A stretch of DNA of 18,935 nt. It comes from Firmicutes bacterium UBA5559. GTDB lineage: Bacteria > Bacillota > Clostridia > Peptostreptococcales > Anaerovoracaceae. The notes under the pieces were generated by a model, which saw only the letters and a list, made by a program, of their open reading frames with translations, made no database searches and was not told the DNA's origin. Positions 14,396 to 18,935 of the stretch are shown piece after piece (within the stretch, counting starts at the first letter, position 1; each line of letters opens with the position of its first letter). The stretch covers positions 1-18,935 of the forward strand of contig DIMT01000005.1 in assembly GCA_002425705.1 (NCBI GenBank), in the 5' to 3' direction. The translations under genes and the position numbers were made by a program.

Positions 14396-16423
14396 ATGAC
14401 CACACAGCCTTTTACCGAAGAATACCGACTCAAACTGGACGAAGCCTGGGAGCACTTTATTGCCTATGATAACTCCTATGACTATTCCTTCATCCGTCCC
14501 TTTATCTTTGATTCCTGGGTCCGGTCCCGGTCCTATAACGTAAATCCGAAAGGCCGACTGACTTATATACTGCCTCAGGAAGAGATGGAGGCCCGCATTA
14601 AAAGAAATCATTTGTTGATCGAAATCGCCAGACCTTATATGGAGCGGCTCTATTCGGTGGTGGAAGGTTCCGGTTATTATCTGCTTCTCAGCGATCGGGA
14701 AGGGTATGTTCTGGACCTCATTGGAGATCCAGACATTATCGAACAGGGAAAAGAGAGCTTTCTGGTCATCGGAGCCCACCGGTCCGAATCGGTGGCCGGA
14801 ACCAATGCCATCGGTACATGCCTGGAAATGAAAGGGCCGGTCCAAATCTGGGCTGGTGAACATTTCATCGATCGGCATAAGTTTTTTTCCTGTTCCTGCG
14901 CTCCCATCCTGGGCCAGCAGGGAGAAGTAATCGGTTGCCTGAACATTACCGGTCAATACTCCCAAGTTCATTCCCACACCCTGGGCATGGTTCTCAGCTC
15001 TGTTGATGGAATCTCAAAGCAACTCGCTTTGCGGGAAGCCAATGAGGAAATTGAAAGTCTTTCTCTGGAAAGAAATAGCGTCCTGGAATCGGTTTCTTCC
15101 GGACTAATCCTTCTGGACGAAGGGGATCGGGTGGTCCAGCTTAACGGAAGCGCCCGCCGAATGCTCCATCTGAGCAGCGAAAACCCCGTCGGTCAGCCCA
15201 TTGAGCAGTTTATAACCTCCGAAGACCAAGACGTGCCATTGCGATTCGCAAACCTGTCCTCCGAATACAACAGCGAGGAAATCACCATTCAGTTCCAAAA
15301 CACCCGTTATCCTCCGGAAAAATTCCGGATAACCACCAAGTTTGTCGGAGACGCCAAACCGACCCACAGCACGGTTATTCGACTGGAGGAGTCCCGCTAC
15401 ATCAACACCCTTGTCCAAAAAGTAAGCGGATTTAAGGCCAGCTTTACTTTTGAAAGCATCATCGGCTCTTCTCCGGCAACAAAAACACTGATAGCCGTAT
15501 CACAGCGGGCCGCCAGGAGTTCCTCCAATGTTCTGATCATCGGGGAAAGCGGTACCGGAAAAGAGCTGGTCGCTCAATCCATCCACAACGCCAGCTCCTA
15601 TGCCAGTGGTCCCTTTGTCGCCATCAACTGTGCTGCATTACCAAAGGGATTGATTGAAAGTGAGCTTTTCGGATACGAAAAGGGCTCCTTCACTGGAGCC
15701 AGCAAAGAAGGAAATCCAGGAAAATTCGAACTGGCCGATGGGGGCACCATATTTCTGGACGAAATCGGGGACATGCCCCTGGATGTGCAGGCCTCCTTAT
15801 TGCGAGTCATCCAATCCAAGGAAATTACCCGAATCGGTGGAAAACGTCCAAAAAAAGTCGATGTCCGCATCATCGCAGCTACCAACAAAAATCTGATTGA
15901 CAGCGTTTCAGAAAAGACCTTTCGGCAGGATTTGTATTATCGGTTAAATGTCCTCTTCATCCAGGTTCCCCCTTTGCGGGACCGGGGAAACGATATCATC
16001 GAACTAGCCCAAAGCTTCATTCGGCGCCTCAACAGCATCCACCAGTTGCCGCTGGAGCTATCAGAGGAGGTCCATCCAATATTGCTCAAACACCCGTGGC
16101 CCGGCAATATACGAGAATTGGAAAACGTCATTGAAAGGGCAATAAATATTACCGAGGATGGCCTCATTCGAGCAAACCATCTTCCGGATTACATCCGCAC
16201 CGGCGGGAACCCCTTCCCTTCTCAGCCTTTATCAGTGCCGGCAGACCACTATTCCGAATCCAGCAATCTGGACTACGAAAGCAATGGGCGCCAGCTCATC
16301 CTGGCCAGTCTGGAAAAGACCAAGGGCAATGTCAAACTGGCAGCGGAGGTCCTGGGCATCAGCCGCAGGACCCTCTATCGAAAGATGGAGAAGTACCAGA
16401 TCGATTATTCCGAATACCGATAA
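14396..16423 (+). CDS. acoR: AcoR-type sigma-54-dependent activator of acetoin catabolism
   Basis: A 675-residue regulator. The N-terminal region (about 30-210) contains the SW-x-R motif typical of AcoR and a GAF-like sensor. A PAS-like segment (about 225-335) follows. The AAA+ domain (350-580) has Walker A GESGTGKE (383-390), the sigma-54 loop GSFTGA (430-435, Ser in place of the usual Ala), and Walker B TIFLDEIG with Asp455/Glu456. A Fis-type HTH ends the protein (GNVKLAAEVLGISRRTLYRKM). AAGGAG at 14385-14390 supports the start. Its divergent position to the E1 alpha gene and the -24/-12 promoter between them strongly support control of the aco-lip operon. Acetoin or a related signal is inferred as effector from the family. 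Confidence 0.93.
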   Translation: MTTQPFTEEYRLKLDEAWEHFIAYDNSYDYSFIRPFIFDSWVRSRSYNVNPKGRLTYILPQEEMEARIKRNHLLIEIARPYMERLYSVVEGSGYYLLLSDREGYVLDLIGDPDIIEQGKESFLVIGAHRSESVAGTNAIGTCLEMKGPVQIWAGEHFIDRHKFFSCSCAPILGQQGEVIGCLNITGQYSQVHSHTLGMVLSSVDGISKQLALREANEEIESLSLERNSVLESVSSGLILLDEGDRVVQLNGSARRMLHLSSENPVGQPIEQFITSEDQDVPLRFANLSSEYNSEEITIQFQNTRYPPEKFRITTKFVGDAKPTHSTVIRLEESRYINTLVQKVSGFKASFTFESIIGSSPATKTLIAVSQRAARSSSNVLIIGESGTGKELVAQSIHNASSYASGPFVAINCAALPKGLIESELFGYEKGSFTGASKEGNPGKFELADGGTIFLDEIGDMPLDVQASLLRVIQSKEITRIGGKRPKKVDVRIIAATNKNLIDSVSEKTFRQDLYYRLNVLFIQVPPLRDRGNDIIELAQSFIRRLNSIHQLPLELSEEVHPILLKHPWPGNIRELENVIERAINITEDGLIRANHLPDYIRTGGNPFPSQPLSVPADHYSESSNLDYESNGRQLILASLEKTKGNVKLAAEVLGISRRTLYRKMEKYQIDYSEYR

Positions 16424-16452
16424 GTCACCGACGTTTATGGAGGAAATGAATA

Positions 16453-17373
16453 ATGGCCAATATTATTTTAATCACCGGATTTTTAGGAGCCGGCAAGACG
16501 ACTTTTATGAATTCTCTGATTCAGGCCTATGAAGATAAAAAAATCGGCCTGATCGTCAACGAGTTCGGCGAGGTGAATATTGATGGCATGACCTTAAGAA
16601 AAGAAGGAATCCTGATGGAGGAGTTGTCCAATGGATCTATTTTCTGCGCCTGTATTAAAAGCAACTTTCTCAACAGTCTGATTCTCTTGTCCGAAAAGGA
16701 CCTGGAATACGTCTTTATTGAAGCCTCCGGCCTGGCGGATCCTTCCAGTATGCCTCAGATTCTGGAATCCATCCGTCCAAAAACGAAAAGTCCTTATCAT
16801 TATCTTGGTTCTGTCTGTATCGTCGACGGGGAAAGCTTTCTGGATCTTTACGATATCCTTCCGGCTTTTGAACGGCAGGTTCAGTACAGCAACGGAATCA
16901 TCATCAATAAAGCCGATCTGGCAGGCCCCTCGTTAATTGAAGAAACCATTGACAAAATTCGTTCCATCAACGAAAGGGCGAACATTACCGTCACCAGCTA
17001 CTGTGATGTGGATATTTTCGGCTTGGTGGGCGCAATCGAAGAACCGGAAAGGGCTGGAGTGGAATCAACCAATACAGTGGAGTCCCGACCGAAAAGCTTT
17101 ATCCTGAGGCCGACCGGCCCCCTTCCCCACTCCCGGGCGGAAGAATTTCTGAAAGAAATTGGGGGCTCCACCTTCCGAATCAAGGGATTTATTGAAACGG
17201 AGATGGGCTTTTACCGGGTAAACGGGGTCGGAAAACGCATTCGGCTGGAAAAAGTCGAAGAAAAGCCGGAAGAAGAAATTCTGGTGGTGATTTCCTCCGT
17301 AGGAATCCGGATGATGAGCATCCTGACCACCGCCATTGACAAACACTTAAAAACCCAATTGACGATTAATTAA
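16453..17373 (+). CDS. CobW/COG0523-family GTP-binding protein
   Basis: A 306-residue G3E-family P-loop GTPase. Walker A is GFLGAGKTT (9-17), followed by the switch region VNEFGEVNID (35-44), EASGLADP (90-97) and the guanine-specificity motif NKAD (152-155). The metal-binding site usually written GCxCC is altered here to GSIFCAC, keeping Cys65 and Cys67. The C-terminal CobW-like domain is short (about 215-270). Family members act as metallochaperones or help reactivate metal- or corrinoid-dependent enzymes. No such enzyme is seen in this window. It starts 29 bp after acoR with GGAGG at 16439-16443 and is probably co-transcribed, so it might be expressed with the acetoin regulator rather than with the operon. 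Confidence 0.9.
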   Translation: MANIILITGFLGAGKTTFMNSLIQAYEDKKIGLIVNEFGEVNIDGMTLRKEGILMEELSNGSIFCACIKSNFLNSLILLSEKDLEYVFIEASGLADPSSMPQILESIRPKTKSPYHYLGSVCIVDGESFLDLYDILPAFERQVQYSNGIIINKADLAGPSLIEETIDKIRSINERANITVTSYCDVDIFGLVGAIEEPERAGVESTNTVESRPKSFILRPTGPLPHSRAEEFLKEIGGSTFRIKGFIETEMGFYRVNGVGKRIRLEKVEEKPEEEILVVISSVGIRMMSILTTAIDKHLKTQLTIN

Positions 17374-17385
17374 TGGTACAATCGA

Positions 17386-17424
17386 GTAGGAGGTAGGTGA
17401 TTAATTCACCTACCGACCTCTCAC
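17386..17424 (-). ncRNA. Group II intron domain VI and 3' splice site
   Basis: On the minus strand GTAGGTGA and TCACCTAC pair perfectly around ATTAA, followed by CTCCTAC and the likely splice junction at 17386/17385. A bulged branch-point adenosine is not obvious in this folding, so splicing might use hydrolysis, or another register may apply. Confidence 0.65.
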
Positions 17425-17456
17425 ACCACCGTACGTACCGTTCGGTATACGGCGGT
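17425..17456 (-). ncRNA. Group II intron domain V (catalytic hairpin)
   Basis: On the minus strand ACCGCCGTA pairs with TACGGTGGT, with the two-part helix, internal bulge and an ACC/GGT tip expected of domain V. The catalytic triad reads CGC rather than AGC, as found in some bacterial introns including group IIC members. The ORF stop TGA (17459-17457) directly abuts it. Confidence 0.85.
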
Positions 17457-18851
17457 TCAATCGTTTGAGTGCAAGGACTCGTACTGGTCCAGGATACTGT
17501 AGTATCCGGCCTGTGCGAGTCTTTCGTTCGTTATCGTGTGTGTCAGAATGCCGCTTCCGGCTACTGCCCAGTAGCCCTTCCGTGTGTTCCCGTTTCGGTA
17601 GGCCTGCCACCCGGGCATTCCCAGTTTCCTCAGGTTCTGCACTTTCGTTTTGGGCTTCTTCCATTGCTTCCAGATATACATCCGAAAGCGGCGGCGCAAC
17701 CAACCGTCCCAATCCCTCATCGTTTCTTTCATGCTGGCGATTCCGAAGTAGCCTAGCCATCCGCGGATATACACCTTTACGTTGTGCATGACCATTCGGA
17801 CGTTTCTGCCCTGACTGCGGGAAGTCAGTTCCTTGAGCTTTGCTTTTGCTTTCTTCAAGGACTCTGCATGGGCCCGAATGTAATATCCATTCTTGCCCCT
17901 TCCCAGCGCAAAGCCCAGAAACTTAAAATTTCGGATTGCCGCTGCCTTTACGACTCTGCTCTTTTCCCCATTTATCTTGAGTTTCAGTTTCTCCTCCAGA
18001 TATTTCCTTGCGGATTCCAGCAGGCGTTTTGCGGCTCGTTCACTCTTAGCCAGAATGACGATGTCGTCTGCATAACGGATTACCGGAACGCCTCTGCTTT
18101 CCATCTCCTGATCAAATTTGTTCAGGTAGATATTAGCCAGCAACGGACTGAGCGGTCCCCCTTGCGGTGAACCTTCCTCCGTCTTCACCAGCAGCCCATT
18201 TTCCAGGACTCCGCTTTTCAGATATTTCTTAATCAGGTCCGTGACCCGCTTGTCGGAGACTTGCTCCCGTACCATGTTCATGAGCAGTTCGTGATTCAGG
18301 GTATCGAAGTATTTGGACAGGTCTATTAGTACTGCATATCCATATCCCTGATCGGCGTACTCCTTCACCTTTTGGATGGCCATCTGGGCACTCTTTCCCG
18401 GGCGGTATCCATAGCTTTTCTCCGAGAAAAGCGGTTCGAAGATGGGGGTTAGTTGCTGGGCGATTGCCTGCTGGATGACCCGGTCGATGACAGTCGGGAT
18501 TCCAAGCTGCCTCATTCCGCCATCCGCTTTTGGGATTTCCTTTCGGCGCACCGGCTTAGGCTTGTATTTCCCTCTTCGGATGCTTCCCACCAGTTTCTCC
18601 CGATGTTCTTTTATCCAACTAAAGGCGTCCTCTACGGTCATGCCATCTATTCCGGGCGCTCCCTTGTTGGATTTCACACGCTTGTAGGCTCTGTTCAGGT
18701 TTTCCCTATCCAGTATCTCCTCAAGCAGACTTGCACCGTCCGTCTCTGCGGTTTCCCGATTGTCAATGCTCCGCGCTCCCGCATACTCTTCCCGTTCCGC
18801 GTTATCCCTTTGCAGGCAGCCCTTGTTTCCAAGATATTCTGCTTTCATCAC
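17457..18851 (-). CDS. ltrA: Group II intron reverse transcriptase/maturase
   Basis: A 464-residue intron-encoded protein. The reverse transcriptase domain covers about 45-315, with KGAPGIDG (63-70), SYGYRPGKS (146-154), LIDLSKYFD, GSPQGGPLSP (228-237) and the catalytic YADD (260-263). The maturase (domain X) region is about 325-400. A conserved C-terminal tail, including YRNGNTRKGYWAVAGSG, follows. No HNH endonuclease domain is visible, so mobility would use an endonuclease-independent route such as replication-fork priming. AAGGAGG at 18857-18863 serves either the GTG at 18851 or the ATG at 18848 directly after it. All motifs are intact, so the protein is probably functional. The intron subclass cannot be fixed by eye. 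Confidence 0.95.
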   Translation of the reverse strand: MMKAEYLGNKGCLQRDNAEREEYAGARSIDNRETAETDGASLLEEILDRENLNRAYKRVKSNKGAPGIDGMTVEDAFSWIKEHREKLVGSIRRGKYKPKPVRRKEIPKADGGMRQLGIPTVIDRVIQQAIAQQLTPIFEPLFSEKSYGYRPGKSAQMAIQKVKEYADQGYGYAVLIDLSKYFDTLNHELLMNMVREQVSDKRVTDLIKKYLKSGVLENGLLVKTEEGSPQGGPLSPLLANIYLNKFDQEMESRGVPVIRYADDIVILAKSERAAKRLLESARKYLEEKLKLKINGEKSRVVKAAAIRNFKFLGFALGRGKNGYYIRAHAESLKKAKAKLKELTSRSQGRNVRMVMHNVKVYIRGWLGYFGIASMKETMRDWDGWLRRRFRMYIWKQWKKPKTKVQNLRKLGMPGWQAYRNGNTRKGYWAVAGSGILTHTITNERLAQAGYYSILDQYESLHSND

Positions 18852-18935
18852 ATTGACCTCCTTCCTGACCTTCTTCGGACTTACGATTGTTCGGCCCTTC
18901 CCATTTCTTACATGGTACTATGGCCTCTGCTGACT

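Larger units (their letters stand above)
17386..18935 (-). mobile_element. Group II intron (5' end outside the window)
   Basis: The intron is on the minus strand. It contains a maturase/reverse transcriptase gene, a domain V and a domain VI hairpin. The probable 3' splice site follows the AC at 17387-17386, so its downstream exon begins at 17385 and continues towards the CobW gene end, 12 bp away. The 5' GUGYG end was not found up to base 18935, so domain I and the 5' splice site lie beyond the window. Bases 18852-18935 have no gene and are read as intron RNA upstream of the ORF. Confidence 0.92.

Noticed and set aside
17784..18170. Plus-strand open frames antisense to the intron maturase.
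   Set aside because: They are shadows of the reverse transcriptase gene, which has an intact YADD site and domain order on the minus strand.

Overview
The window looks like a chromosomal segment of an anaerobic Firmicute, most likely a Clostridia/Eubacteriales member of moderate GC content. The grounds are strong AGGAGG-type ribosome binding sites, several sigma-54 enhancer-binding regulators, an XRE regulator with a helical-repeat tail, a winged-HTH/PfkB pseudouridine kinase, a clostridial-style AcoR/acetoin dehydrogenase cluster, and an endonuclease-less group II intron maturase. The genus cannot be fixed from sequence alone. No tRNA, rRNA, CRISPR array or phage genes were seen.

Region 1 (1-3329): the C-terminal part of a sigma-54 activator is followed by its terminator, a 20-bp dyad that could be its enhancer site, and a perfect -24/-12 promoter. 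This promoter drives an APC-family permease and an isochorismatase-family cysteine hydrolase. They form a compact uptake-plus-hydrolysis operon for an unidentified, probably amide-containing, compound.

Region 2 (3330-4666): a lone XRE-family regulator is preceded by an unusual array of four TCAAC/GTTGA half-sites at exact 10-bp spacing, a clear -10 box and an odd leader in which the only good Shine-Dalgarno lies about 41 nt before the annotated start.

Region 3 (4700-6855): psuK-psuG, the two-enzyme pseudouridine degradation route. The kinase carries an N-terminal DNA-binding domain, and a near-palindrome sits between its promoter and its ribosome binding site. psuG is convergent with lipA: their 3' coding ends overlap by 40 bp, and the only visible psuG terminator lies inside lipA coding sequence.

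Region 4 (14204 down to 6767, minus strand): a seven-gene sigma-54-dependent unit encodes E1 alpha, E1 beta, E2, a lipoyl-domain-fused E3, a small SGNH hydrolase, LipB and LipA. It couples an acetoin-dehydrogenase-type 2-oxo-acid complex to de novo assembly of the lipoyl cofactor it needs. The divergent gene at 14396 encodes an AcoR-type activator (GAF-PAS-AAA+-Fis). The 250-bp gap holds a near-consensus -24/-12 promoter for the operon, a sigma-70-like promoter for acoR, and four TGTRWCAT octamers that are good candidates for AcoR enhancer sites. A COG0523/CobW-type GTPase follows acoR, probably in the same transcript.

Region 5 (17386-18935, minus strand): a group II intron, cut by the window edge at its 5' side, sits 12 bp beyond the stop of the CobW gene in opposite orientation. 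Its maturase ORF, domain V and domain VI are all visible.

The points most worth following are the TCAAC operator array, the AcoR octamer cluster, the SGNH hydrolase and lipoate synthesis genes inside the aco unit, and the psuG/lipA overlap. No wholly new system can be demonstrated from the sequence alone.
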